The translations under genes were made by a program, and so were the position numbers. Below the pieces are notes generated by a model. The model had not been told where the DNA came from. It made no database searches and worked only from the letters and a program-made list of their open reading frames with translations. This document shows, piece after piece, positions 9,303-17,469 of a stretch of 64,000 bases of DNA (position 1 is the stretch's first letter; each line of letters starts with the position of its first letter). Source of the stretch: Tolypothrix sp. NIES-4075 (GTDB lineage: Bacteria; Cyanobacteriota; Cyanobacteriia; Cyanobacteriales; Nostocaceae); the NCBI RefSeq assembly GCF_002218085.1, contig NZ_BDUC01000005.1, positions 510,473-574,472 on the forward strand, in the 5' to 3' direction.

Positions 9303-9833
9303 TCATTCTAGAAGGGCAAAGTTACCGCAAACCATCAGCAAAGAATCTCCATCAAAGATGTGAGATAATGCTTGCACATTCGCATTGAGGCGATCTGGGC
9401 TGAAGTAGATCGCAACTTCACAGAATGCGTATGTTAATTCTTTCAAGAATCTCAGCTAAAGTACAGATTCTCGTGCCAACCACATCGAAAAGCTGAAGTT
9501 GTGTATCTTTTATTTCCGTGCAAATGATAACATCCAAGTCTGGGGCATAGTATAGGGGGTTTCTTCCCTCATTGAGGCAGAATACAGCCTTCTCATTTAC
9601 TATGCCGACGATGTTAGACACAGGTTGGCGTGTTTCCAACAGTCGGTGTAGCAATTTCACGTCATTAGGATCGGAAGTATCAATTAATCGAAAACCTTGA
9701 CTACCTACTGAGTCACATTTGGCTGCGCTGCGTCGCTAATTTTGATTTGCGGGAAGACAATTTCTAATAAGTTAAAAAGGCGATCGCTTATTCCATCTTC
9801 AGCAAATGACCTTTGAAAGCGATACTGATTCAT
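9303..9833 (-). pseudogene. Decayed gene, possibly a GNAT-type acetyltransferase
   Basis: Three pieces in different frames read as one ancestral protein. From ATG at 9833 a 42-residue opening (MNQYRFQRSFAEDGISDRLF...) ends at a stop near 9705. A second frame at 9418-9700 gives GFRLIDTSDPNDVKLLHRLLETR and on to TLAEILERI. After its stop, the first frame continues the sense with EVAIYFSPDRLNANVQALSHI and FDGDSLLMV, to a stop at 9303. The N-terminal style resembles cyanobacterial GNAT acetyltransferases, but the acetyl-CoA motif is absent, so a central deletion is likely. The family call is from memory and weak; the broken state is visible directly. Confidence 0.6.
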
Positions 9834-9850
9834 AAGAAACTTGCCTTTTT

Positions 9851-9927
9851 AGGACTAAAAACGAACCGCCAAGAACGCCAAGAACGCCAAGGAATAAGAG
9901 TTTGAGAGAGTTTTTGCGTTCATTCCT
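9851..9927. repeat. Degenerate copy of the AGGACTTACGCA MITE-like repeat
   Basis: It begins AGGACT, contains ACGAACCGCC with three copies of an ACGCCAAGA unit, and shares GGAATAAGAGTTTGAGAGAG with the element at 46331-46517. It ends TTTTTGCGTTCATTCCT, a decayed form of that element's right end. It lies just before the GHMP kinase gene. Confidence 0.55.
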
Positions 9928-9967
9928 GATTACACATTATATTTTGCATATTACAGGGTGAAAAGTA

Positions 9968-11008
9968 ATGAAAATTTTTGTTCCGGGACGCTTGTGTTTG
10001 TTTGGCGAACACAGTGATTGGGCTGGAGGTTATCGCCGTATGAATCCGCAACTGAAAGCGGGCTGTACGCTGCTTGTAGGCACGAATCAGGGAATTTTTG
10101 CCGAAGTGAAGCCTCACCCAGATTCGCTAGTGCTACGCACATCTACTGAGCAAACGCTAATGCCGATGGAAAAACAGGTTTTGTTGACTGAAGCGAAAAA
10201 CGGCGGTTTTTTCAGTTATGCTGCTGGGGTTGCCTATCAATTGCTGACGCACTTTCATGTAGGTGGATTAGAAATTGATAATTATTTTACAGATTTGCCG
10301 ATTAAAAAAGGATTATCTTCAAGTGCGGCAATTTGCGTATTGGTGGCGAGGGCGTTTAATCAAGTGTATAACTTAAAAATGACGCAGCGGGGTGAGATGG
10401 AGTTTGCTTATCTGGGGGAAATTACGACACCTTCGCGTTGTGGACGGATGGATCAGGCTTGTGCTTATGGCGATCGCCCAATTACGATGATATTTGATGG
10501 CACTGATACTGATATCATCGAACTTAATACTCTTCAGGATTTATTTTTTGTCATTGTAGACCTCGGTGCGGCTAAAAATACCCAAGAAATTCTTCGCAAG
10601 CTGAATGAGTGTTATCCCTTCGCCACGACCGAAGTAAGCGCGAATGTGCAAAAATATCTTGGTGAAATTAGTTATAAAATTACCCAAGCGGCAATTAATG
10701 CTTTGCAAAAAGGCGATGCTGAAGAAATTGGTTTTTTGATGAAACAAGCACAAGCTGAATTTGACAAGTACCTCATACCCGCTTGTCCCCAACAGTTAAC
10801 GGCTATTGTCTTGCACCAACTTCTTAATTATCAAGCAATTCAACCTTACATTTTTGGTGGAAAGGGCGTTGGTTCGCAAGGCGATGGTACTGCACAATTT
10901 ATTGTCAAAGATAAGGAAAGTCAACAAAAAGTTATAGAAATAATTGAGCGTGACTTTCCGCAAATGCAATGTTTGCCACTAACTATTTATGCAAAAAAAG
11001 AAAGTTAG
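9968..11008 (+). CDS. GHMP-family sugar kinase
   Basis: A sugar 1-kinase of the galactokinase/mevalonate kinase superfamily. GHMP motif 1 is PGRLCLFGEHSDWAGG (residues 6-21), the ATP loop is KKGLSSSAA (about 113-121), and the glycine-rich motif 3 is GGKGVGSQGDGTAQF near residue 300. The GEHSDW motif places it with galactokinase-like sugar kinases rather than mevalonate or homoserine kinases, but the substrate cannot be read from sequence. It overlaps the downstream sugar nucleotidyltransferase by 20 bp, so the pair probably converts a free sugar to sugar-1-phosphate and then to an NDP-sugar. ATG at 9968 is preceded by an AGGG within 10 bases. Confidence 0.85.
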   Translation: MKIFVPGRLCLFGEHSDWAGGYRRMNPQLKAGCTLLVGTNQGIFAEVKPHPDSLVLRTSTEQTLMPMEKQVLLTEAKNGGFFSYAAGVAYQLLTHFHVGGLEIDNYFTDLPIKKGLSSSAAICVLVARAFNQVYNLKMTQRGEMEFAYLGEITTPSRCGRMDQACAYGDRPITMIFDGTDTDIIELNTLQDLFFVIVDLGAAKNTQEILRKLNECYPFATTEVSANVQKYLGEISYKITQAAINALQKGDAEEIGFLMKQAQAEFDKYLIPACPQQLTAIVLHQLLNYQAIQPYIFGGKGVGSQGDGTAQFIVKDKESQQKVIEIIERDFPQMQCLPLTIYAKKES

Positions 11009-11876
11009 AAAAGCTGTAATTCCGGCGGCTGGTTTCGGTACTCGTTTATTTCCGGCTACCAAAGTTGTCAAAAAAGAACTTTTTCCGATTATTGATAAAG
11101 ATGGTAGGGCAAAGCCTGTAATTTTAGCGATTATTGAAGAAGCGATTACTGCGGGAATCGAAGAAGTTGCAATTGTGGTGCAACCAGAGGATAAGAAAAC
11201 TTTTAAAACTTTATTTAAAAGACCACCCAAAGCAGAACTTTTTGAAAAGCTTTCACCGCAAAATCAGGAATATAGCAAATATTTGGTAGATTTGGGTGAT
11301 AGAATTACTATTTTAATCCAAGATAAACAAGAAGGCTACGGTCATGCAGTATATTTTGCAAAAGATTGGGTGAAAGGTGAGCCGTTTCTGTTGATGTTAG
11401 GCGACCACATTTATAAATCAAATATTGGCAAATCTTGTGCTAGTCAAGTTTTAGAAGTTTACGAGCAAGTTAATCAAAATGTGGTAGGATTGACGACAAT
11501 GCCAGCAGAGTTATTGCATAAACTTGGCTGTGTTACAGGCAATTGGCAAGAAGAAAATACGATACTTTCGGTTAGAGAAATATCTGAAAAACCCAGTATT
11601 GAGTATGCACGTCAGCATCTGCATGTGGAAGGGATGGCAGATGATGAGTTTTTATGTATATTTGGTTTGTATGCACTCACACCGACAATTTTTGATTGTT
11701 TGGCGGAAGATATTAAAAATAATGTGCGGTTAAAGGGTGAGTTTCAGTTAACAACTTGTTTGGATAAGTTGCAAAAGAAGGAGAGGATGTCGGGTTATGT
11801 TGTTAATGGGAAGTGTTTTGATACTGGGTTGCCAGATGCTTATTTACAGACGATGATTGATTTTCGTAATTTATAG
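10989..11876 (+). CDS. Sugar nucleotidyltransferase (UTP-glucose-1-phosphate uridylyltransferase-like)
   Basis: A nucleotidyltransferase with the signature GFGTRLFPATKVVKKELFP at residues 15-33, which binds nucleotide and sugar-phosphate, plus MLGDHIY carrying the metal-binding Asp. The 295-residue length and the overall pattern match GalU-type enzymes. The start ATG lies 20 bp inside the end of the kinase gene, implying translational coupling. Because the partner is a GHMP kinase, a salvage route producing an NDP-sugar is more likely than housekeeping UDP-glucose synthesis. The base and sugar specificity are unknown. Confidence 0.85.
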   Translation: MQKKKVRKAVIPAAGFGTRLFPATKVVKKELFPIIDKDGRAKPVILAIIEEAITAGIEEVAIVVQPEDKKTFKTLFKRPPKAELFEKLSPQNQEYSKYLVDLGDRITILIQDKQEGYGHAVYFAKDWVKGEPFLLMLGDHIYKSNIGKSCASQVLEVYEQVNQNVVGLTTMPAELLHKLGCVTGNWQEENTILSVREISEKPSIEYARQHLHVEGMADDEFLCIFGLYALTPTIFDCLAEDIKNNVRLKGEFQLTTCLDKLQKKERMSGYVVNGKCFDTGLPDAYLQTMIDFRNL

Positions 11877-12106
11877 CTTTGACGAATTTATCACAAGTAT
11901 AATATCTAAAGTTTCAAAGAATGATTTGTAGTCAACACATAATATCATTTACCCTTACATCAGAATTATTTAATATACTCAAACCAAAAACTCTGCGAAC
12001 CTTTGCGGAAACCTTTGCGCTTCTCTGCGTTTAAACAGATATAATTCCGATACAAACGGATTTGATATAACGTGTTTTTAAGCGCGGAAGCGCTTACTAC
12101 GAAAAA
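11877..12106. other. Intergenic region with degenerate repeat
   Basis: It holds a tract around 11988-12045 with repeated CTTTGCG/CTCTGCG units typical of filamentous cyanobacterial spacers, and a small hairpin AAGCGC-GGAA-GCGCTT near 12078-12093, between convergent genes. No gene seen. Confidence 0.45.
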
Positions 12107-12901
12107 TTAATTAACTCTGAGGACTACTGCACGAGTGTCTACGTTTAAAACTTGTACTCTTTTGGGTAAGGTGGTCATGGGGACTTTCCAATGAGAATGA
12201 CCGCATATTACTAGTAAGTCAGTTGCTGTTGCTAGTTCGGCACGTATGGATTCGTTCCCCATCAATTTCGCTTCTGCATCATTGGGTCCTTCGTGGAGAA
12301 TTAAAATATTTGGTAATTCTTTGACGATATCTTTGATGGCTTTTCTAAAGTCTTTTTCTATACGTCGAAAAGGCTTATTGCTTTTGCCAATAATGCCGGA
12401 AATGCCAGCGATGCGAATATCATCTACAGAAATAGTATTACCATCTAAGTAGTGTATCCCACGCTCGTTTTGAAATTCGATTATGTTTTCTGGGGTTTTG
12501 CCGAAACTGTCGTGATTTCCTCCTACTCCAGCTACCCAACGAAAACGACTGCTAAAAGCTTGCCAAACTTCACGCACATCTCCTACACCACCGCGCTTAT
12601 CTATTTTGGCGTAAAAGTCGCCTGCTAAAATAATTCCTGTTGTTTTTGGCGGTGGAATTTTTCCCTGTTCAGCTAAAATTTCTAGTTCTTCAGCGACAAG
12701 ATGACCAAGAAGACGTTGATTATTTGGATCTCTACCTTGTAAATCGCTAGTGGCAATTATTGCTTCTAAACCTGGTGGTAATGAGTCAACTTGTGCTGGT
12801 AAAATGGGCAGAACTTTATCAACCATCCCGGCACCACTGGACGCGGCGGTAATGAATGGTATTTGATGAATAGGATGGTTGGAAATATAGTTGATCCGCA
12901 T
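12107..12901 (-). CDS. Calcineurin-like metallophosphoesterase
   Basis: The metal-binding motifs of the family are present: AGDFYAKI (GD motif), GVGGNHDSFG (GNHD, near residue 128), HEGP, and GHSHWKVP near residue 237. The first metal motif is ATSDLQG rather than the usual DxH, so the N-terminal metal ligand is altered. Length of 264 residues is typical. No signal peptide. The substrate is unknown. It is convergent with the nucleotidyltransferase gene and has its own start at ATG 12901. Confidence 0.82.
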   Translation of the reverse strand: MRINYISNHPIHQIPFITAASSGAGMVDKVLPILPAQVDSLPPGLEAIIATSDLQGRDPNNQRLLGHLVAEELEILAEQGKIPPPKTTGIILAGDFYAKIDKRGGVGDVREVWQAFSSRFRWVAGVGGNHDSFGKTPENIIEFQNERGIHYLDGNTISVDDIRIAGISGIIGKSNKPFRRIEKDFRKAIKDIVKELPNILILHEGPNDAEAKLMGNESIRAELATATDLLVICGHSHWKVPMTTLPKRVQVLNVDTRAVVLRVN

Positions 12902-12973
12902 TTTTTTTTATTGATTAAGCTGTCAGCAGTCGAAAGGAAAAATGCAAATAGTGCGGGACTGGGGACTAGCGGA

Positions 12974-13015
12974 GCCAGTGCGTTGAAAAGGCTCTGCCGA
13001 CTTGAAGCAACTGGC
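12974..13015. repeat. REP element GCCAGTGC...GCAACTGGC
   Basis: About 42 bp starting GCCAGTGCGTTG and ending GACTTGAAGCAACTGGC, with complementary ends (GCCAGT/ACTGGC). Related copies are at 19403-19443 and 33228-33268. Confidence 0.8.
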
Positions 13016-13086
13016 GGACTGGGGATTAGGTAAGAGGGTTATTTTTAATAGCTAATCGCCAATACATGTTTTTTGTTTTTATATTT

Positions 13087-14109
13087 CTATGTGACAGCAG
13101 ACTCCAACATTTTTATTGTCCCAGCATTGGCATCTATTTCAACTTCTGTACCTACTGGCAAGGTAAATTTATCTTTAATATGACCAATCATTGAACCGTA
13201 CCAAGCAGGAATGCCCAAAGGAACTATATGATATTGCAATACTTGCATTAAAGTAAATGAAGGTTCATCCCCTAGATTACAATTAGTGCATTGCCCAAAG
13301 ATAAAGCCAGCTATTTGATTAAGAATTCCCGCGTTTTTTAACTGTGTTAACATTCGATCTACACGATAAACATCTTCACCTTTTTCTTCTAAAAATAAAA
13401 TATTTTTATTCCACGAAGGTAAATAAGGCGACCCAACCATTGTTGATAGTACTGACAAGTTACCACCAATTAGTTTACCTCTAGCCTTTCCTGGGGCTAT
13501 GACCTGCATTTTTCCTTCTTCAGTATCCAAATTTTTCATTGTCACAGCTTCACCGTTAAATAGGATGCGCTTGACGCAATTTACCGCAAACTCGTTCCAG
13601 GTAGATGTAGCAACCAGACCGTGAAATGTCACAATTTTACTGCGGGCGTTAATTGCTAACAACAGCGATGTAATATCACTGTACCCCATCAGGATTTTCG
13701 GATTGGAGCCGATGCGGATGTAGTCGAGTAGAGGTAAAATCCGATTGCAACCCCAACCACCGCGCATGGCAATAATTGCTTTGACAGATTTATCTGCAAA
13801 CATGGTGTTGACTTCAATTGCGCGATCGCTATCTTTACCTGCCAAATAGCCATAACGATCTAAAATATGCTTTCCTAACTTGACTTTTAGCCCTAACTGT
13901 GCAGTCAGGGCAAGCTTCGCTGATTCGACATCTTTAAGCTCAACGATACCCGCAGGGCTAATTAATCCTACCGTATCACCTACTTGCAGGCGGGGTGGTT
14001 TAATTATGGTGTTTGGCGCGATCTTACCTTCGGCTATAAGCGGTTGCATCTGGGTAGCTAAGGCAGCTAACCCAAAGGTGGTGATAAATTGGCGACGATT
14101 TATGCTCAT
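13087..14109 (-). CDS. Exported LD-carboxypeptidase (peptidase family S66)
   Basis: S66 peptidases cut the L-lysyl/diaminopimelyl-D-alanine bond of tetrapeptides in peptidoglycan recycling or remodelling. Visible features: PPRLQVGDTVGLISPAG, the AMRGGWGCNRILP block, and GYSDITSLL, which carries the nucleophilic Ser in the family; later GGNLSVLSTMVGSPY. The start chosen is ATG 14109 because MSINRRQFITTFGLAALA is a standard twin-arginine signal peptide; an in-frame ATG at 14139 would add 10 residues. The Tat signal implies export to the periplasm, unlike the cytosolic LdcA of E. coli. Confidence 0.9.
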   Translation of the reverse strand: MSINRRQFITTFGLAALATQMQPLIAEGKIAPNTIIKPPRLQVGDTVGLISPAGIVELKDVESAKLALTAQLGLKVKLGKHILDRYGYLAGKDSDRAIEVNTMFADKSVKAIIAMRGGWGCNRILPLLDYIRIGSNPKILMGYSDITSLLLAINARSKIVTFHGLVATSTWNEFAVNCVKRILFNGEAVTMKNLDTEEGKMQVIAPGKARGKLIGGNLSVLSTMVGSPYLPSWNKNILFLEEKGEDVYRVDRMLTQLKNAGILNQIAGFIFGQCTNCNLGDEPSFTLMQVLQYHIVPLGIPAWYGSMIGHIKDKFTLPVGTEVEIDANAGTIKMLESAVT

Positions 14110-14394
14110 GATGGCAGTTATAGTAACATTTGCCACCAATATTCCCCAAGCGCAAATTAAGAATTACGCTTTGTTCTGAGAAAGTTATGGCACTTATTAA
14201 GGAAAGAACGTTACCAATATTTAATAAGATTATTAAAGCATTATGTTCAATTTCTATTTGAAAACTCCATAAGTTTATTTTGTGACGGCAACACTTCCTG
14301 AAAGCTTTGGAGAGTGAAAAATTCATTTTTTTCAATTTGTAGAAATTGACAGTAACCGCGATCGCTATTAAATTTTGAATAATTTGAGGTAACT

Positions 14395-14760
14395 GTGGCA
14401 CGTAAACGCTTGATAATTGAGATGGCAATGGGGATAGATCAGCACGGACAAGAACCGACAGTAGCAGCCAAAAGAGCTGTCAGAAATGCGATCGCTCACA
14501 ATGCTTTGCCTGGTGTTTGGGAAGTCGCTGGTTTGAGCGATCCAGATGAAATGATCGTGGAAGTACAAGTAGCAGTCCCTTACCCCGAACAAGTGCGAGA
14601 AGAAGAAGTACTAGCTGTACTGCCCTTTGGTCGTAAAACTCTGACGGTGGAATCTGGGGGTATGGTTGTGCAAGGACGGGCAATTCCTTCACTCAATGAT
14701 AAAAATGACGAAATGTTGATAGCTGTTGCAGCTGTGACAGTTTTAATTGAAACTGAGTAG
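14395..14760 (+). CDS. Lin0512 family protein
   Basis: A 121-residue protein with the conserved opening RKRLIIEMAMGIDQHGQEPT followed by AAKRAVRNAIAHNALPG, matching the Lin0512 (Fa_DUF) family; proteins of this family are small ring-forming alpha/beta proteins of unknown role. Start is GTG at 14395, supported by TTGAGG 6 bases upstream. It is divergent from the carboxypeptidase, with about 285 bp between. Confidence 0.85.
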   Translation: MARKRLIIEMAMGIDQHGQEPTVAAKRAVRNAIAHNALPGVWEVAGLSDPDEMIVEVQVAVPYPEQVREEEVLAVLPFGRKTLTVESGGMVVQGRAIPSLNDKNDEMLIAVAAVTVLIETE

Positions 14761-14931
14761 ATGTAAAAAAATTAGGTAGTCACGCACTTTCTTTCATAAC
14801 GAAAAGTGCATAAGTTGATTTTGCTGCTACCCATTAACAACATAGAAGCAAAGTTCCAGCTTCACTTTACATAAATACAAAAAAAATGACAAATCACCCA
14901 ATATACTAACGTCATTACGTTAGTCAGAAAA

Positions 14932-15723
14932 ATGAGGAATTTACAAGATAAAAATTGGGAAAATTTATTTGGATATATCACCCCAGAAGGCGTTTCTTGG
15001 CACGGAATATGGACTATGTATTCCCTAGACAAAGAAGTTATTACAACCTTTAAAGGTATAAGAAAATTTAAAGCAAATGAAGATAAAACAATTATTACCC
15101 ACATCAATCATTACATCTACTCAGATGGGAAAGAACAAGAAACAATCTGGGAAATTGAAAAGCAAATTTGTAATCAGCCTGATGGAATAACTCATCCAGC
15201 ACTTTTATCTATGAGGACACTGTCTTTTTGTGATGGTGCAAATGCGGTGTTATCAAAACAGCTAGAAGCTGAGACAAAATTCGGGACTGAATTATTTTTC
15301 GGATATGAAGATTGGCGAACTAGTGTGGCTACTATTTATGAAGAAAATGGAGAATTATTGAGAATATCACTAATTAGCGAACATTTAGATAGCTTTCCTA
15401 CTGTGACGGCAGAATTAGAAATAGAAAAATTATCTCAAAAGTGGATCGGACAAAAAGAGTCTATAACTGCTGATTTAAAAATATCCCCGCTTCCAGAAAC
15501 TCAACAGCTTGTATTAGATCCAACCGAAGGCAAAAATGAGACTTTACTCTTGCCGGATCGTATCGTTGTCAATGTTCCCAAAAAAGTGAGTATTGGCGAA
15601 GAATTTGAAATAGTAGCGGGAAAATTAGTTGCGGAGAACGAGTATAAACGGCTGACTGTTCAATATGATAATAGTGGAGCATTTACGATGTTGATTTCCG
15701 AAGTCTTTAGCTTACAAGATTAA
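14932..15723 (+). CDS. DUF3598 family protein
   Basis: A 263-residue soluble protein opening NLQDKNWENLFGYITPEG...WHGIWTMYS, the typical N-terminus of the cyanobacterial DUF3598 family, which is thought to have a lipocalin-like beta-barrel. The rest is strand-rich with no catalytic motif and no signal peptide. Function unknown. ATG at 14932 follows AGTCAGAAAA with a weak ribosome site. Confidence 0.8.
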   Translation: MRNLQDKNWENLFGYITPEGVSWHGIWTMYSLDKEVITTFKGIRKFKANEDKTIITHINHYIYSDGKEQETIWEIEKQICNQPDGITHPALLSMRTLSFCDGANAVLSKQLEAETKFGTELFFGYEDWRTSVATIYEENGELLRISLISEHLDSFPTVTAELEIEKLSQKWIGQKESITADLKISPLPETQQLVLDPTEGKNETLLLPDRIVVNVPKKVSIGEEFEIVAGKLVAENEYKRLTVQYDNSGAFTMLISEVFSLQD

Positions 15724-15742
15724 GCGCACTCTTATAATACGG

Positions 15743-16066
15743 ATGTCTGAAAATAACCTAAAAGTTGCGATTATCGCTGCTGGACTTGGCGGTTTAGCAA
15801 TGGCGATGCGCGAAGTGTATGCCGCTTGCGGCATCGCACTTGATCCAAACATCAATGATCAAGTTTACCAGAAAGCGCACTAATTGCGACCAGTTGGTGC
15901 GGGTTTGTCTCTTTTTCCCAACGGTTTGAATACAATGGAGGCGATCGCACCCGGTATCGTCGAAACTTTGATCAAAGCAGGTAGCCCAACTCGCATGGTG
16001 AACTTGCAAAAAAGCATCGGCGAAATCATCGGCAGTCAACCTGAGGAACGAAGATTGGCTTTATAA
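15743..16066 (+). pseudogene. Broken N-terminus of an FAD-dependent monooxygenase
   Basis: ATG at 15743 begins NNLKVAIIAAGLGGLAMAM, the Rossmann FAD-binding start of an aromatic-ring-hydroxylase-type monooxygenase, but the first Gly of GxGxxG is Ala. A short foreign stretch (REVYAACGIALDP) replaces the second helix. An in-frame TAA at 15881-15883 stands where LRPVGAGLSLFPNG continues. The frame runs on to 16066 and stops, leaving about a quarter of the usual 400 residues. Nonsense mutation, insertion and truncation together make it non-functional. Confidence 0.85.
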
Positions 16067-16170
16067 TTACAAATTATTCTAACAGCTTTGGGCTAAACTA
16101 TTAACTATTGAGGTAAGAATCTCTGGCAGTAAATTTTATCAACGACTAATCACCATTACCCAGAGTGAGT

Positions 16171-16509
16171 ATGTCTCAAAACAATGATGAATTACTCAAG
16201 ATCCAGAAGTTAGCTGAACTTAAACCGAAGCATTTCGCTGATTTAGTTAGAGCTGCACAATTGATTTACGATCCGACAGCGGGACTTTCTGGTAGACATT
16301 TAAAAGTTGACTGGCAAGATTTCGGTGTTCCTTTGGATGTCGTGGACAATCTGAAATCACTTGGTCAACAGTATCAATATGCATCTCCCCATGTACCAGT
16401 TGAAATTGTTTGGAGTCAATTAACTCCAGAAACTCGTATTTGGTTCATGGCAAATAAAGATAGATTGTGGCAGTTTGAAGAAGCTTTTCCGGCACTTGAC
16501 GAAGACTAG
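16171..16509 (+). CDS. Conserved hypothetical protein, 112 residues
   Basis: A small soluble protein beginning MSQNNDELLKIQKLAELKPKH. I do not recognise the family, but the composition is coherent (LIYDPTAGLSGRHLKVDW, PETRIWFMANKDRLW) and there is no frame decay. ATG 16171 is preferred over the upstream in-frame GTG at 16165 because GAG sits 6-9 bases before it. It follows the monooxygenase remnant by about 100 bp. Confidence 0.65.
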   Translation: MSQNNDELLKIQKLAELKPKHFADLVRAAQLIYDPTAGLSGRHLKVDWQDFGVPLDVVDNLKSLGQQYQYASPHVPVEIVWSQLTPETRIWFMANKDRLWQFEEAFPALDED

Positions 16510-16742
16510 ACTTATTGTATAAGTAGGAAAAGCACAAGGGGTAAAGGAATAAGAAAAAATACATCTATTTCTTTACTCCAAAATGTAATAAATTTACTAA
16601 CTAGCTAACTAAGTAGGCGAAATTAAACTTACGTAGTGAGCGGTTTACCGCTCATATCAAGTTTTTTAAGGGCTGTTAGCGTTCGCGTAGCGTCTTTGTC
16701 AGGAGAAGAGAAGCTTTCCCGTAGGGTAGCCCTTACTACAAT
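16510..16742. other. Intergenic region rich in short palindromic repeats
   Basis: A small hairpin GAGCGG/CCGCTC lies at 16637-16652. A tract from about 16676 (TTAGCGTTCGCGTAGCGTCTT to CCCGTAGGGTAGCCC) resembles the GCGTAGCGTC-type repeats common in Nostocales spacers. No gene seen. Confidence 0.5.
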
Positions 16743-16879
16743 CTAAGTACAGCATGGGCTTAAAAGCGTAGCGTTTCTAAATGCAGGGGGACACAATCGC
16801 ATTGTATCGTGACGCGATCGCATTGTATCAACCATTGCAAAATTTAATTTGCTACGAATTAATGAAATGCTGTACTAAG
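16743..16879. mobile_element. MITE-like element with 13-bp inverted ends
   Basis: The left end CTAAGTACAGCAT (16743-16755) and right end ATGCTGTACTAAG (16867-16879) are inverted repeats with one mismatch, enclosing 111 bp without a gene, including two GCGATCGC-like stretches. The right end abuts the stop of the peroxiredoxin gene. No clear target duplication was seen. Confidence 0.55.
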
Positions 16880-16880
16880 T

Positions 16881-17360
16881 TCAATTTGCTGATAATTCTC
16901 GCAATTTAGTTAACACTTGTTCAGCATGATTTTTTGGTTTAACAACCGACCACGTATGGACAATGATTTTATCGGGTGAAATTAAAAAACTTGACCGCGC
17001 CACACCCATATATTCTTTGCCCATAAATTTTTTCAATCGCCAAGCGCCGTAAAGTTCTGCTAAATGATGTTCTGGGTCGCTTAATAAGGTGATTGACAAG
17101 TTATGTTTGTTAATAAATCGACAATGAGATTTACCAGAATCTGTGCTTACTCCTAATATTTTCGCTTTCAGTTGATTGAATTCTTGGCTCAATTCAGTAA
17201 AGTCTTTCGCTTCAACAGTACAACCAGGTGTGTCATCTTTAGGGTAAAAGTAAAGCACAACCCATTGATCGGAGAAATCAGTGAGACTAACTTGATTGTC
17301 GTCTTGGTCTAGTGCGATGAAATTAGGCGCTTGTTGTCCTGGTTGGGGAATGTTGTTCAC
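16881..17360 (-). CDS. bcp: Peroxiredoxin of the BCP/PrxQ family
   Basis: A thiol peroxidase reducing hydrogen peroxide and alkyl peroxides. The peroxidatic Cys47 is in KDDTPGCTVEAKDF. The usual PrxQ resolving Cys five residues later is Ala here; the only other Cys is in KSHCRF near residue 80. The enzyme therefore either uses this other Cys or works as a 1-Cys peroxiredoxin. Length of 159 residues is normal. No transit or signal peptide. It is divergent from the dehydrogenase at 17470. Confidence 0.92.
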   Translation of the reverse strand: MNNIPQPGQQAPNFIALDQDDNQVSLTDFSDQWVVLYFYPKDDTPGCTVEAKDFTELSQEFNQLKAKILGVSTDSGKSHCRFINKHNLSITLLSDPEHHLAELYGAWRLKKFMGKEYMGVARSSFLISPDKIIVHTWSVVKPKNHAEQVLTKLRELSAN

Positions 17361-17469
17361 TTTCTAGCGATCGCTCTTGGGTTCAATAAATTAAAAATAT
17401 CGCAACTTTAGGCTCAAAGAACGCCTAATAAATGTTAAATCTAGTATCGTTGAGCAATAAAAAATCAAC

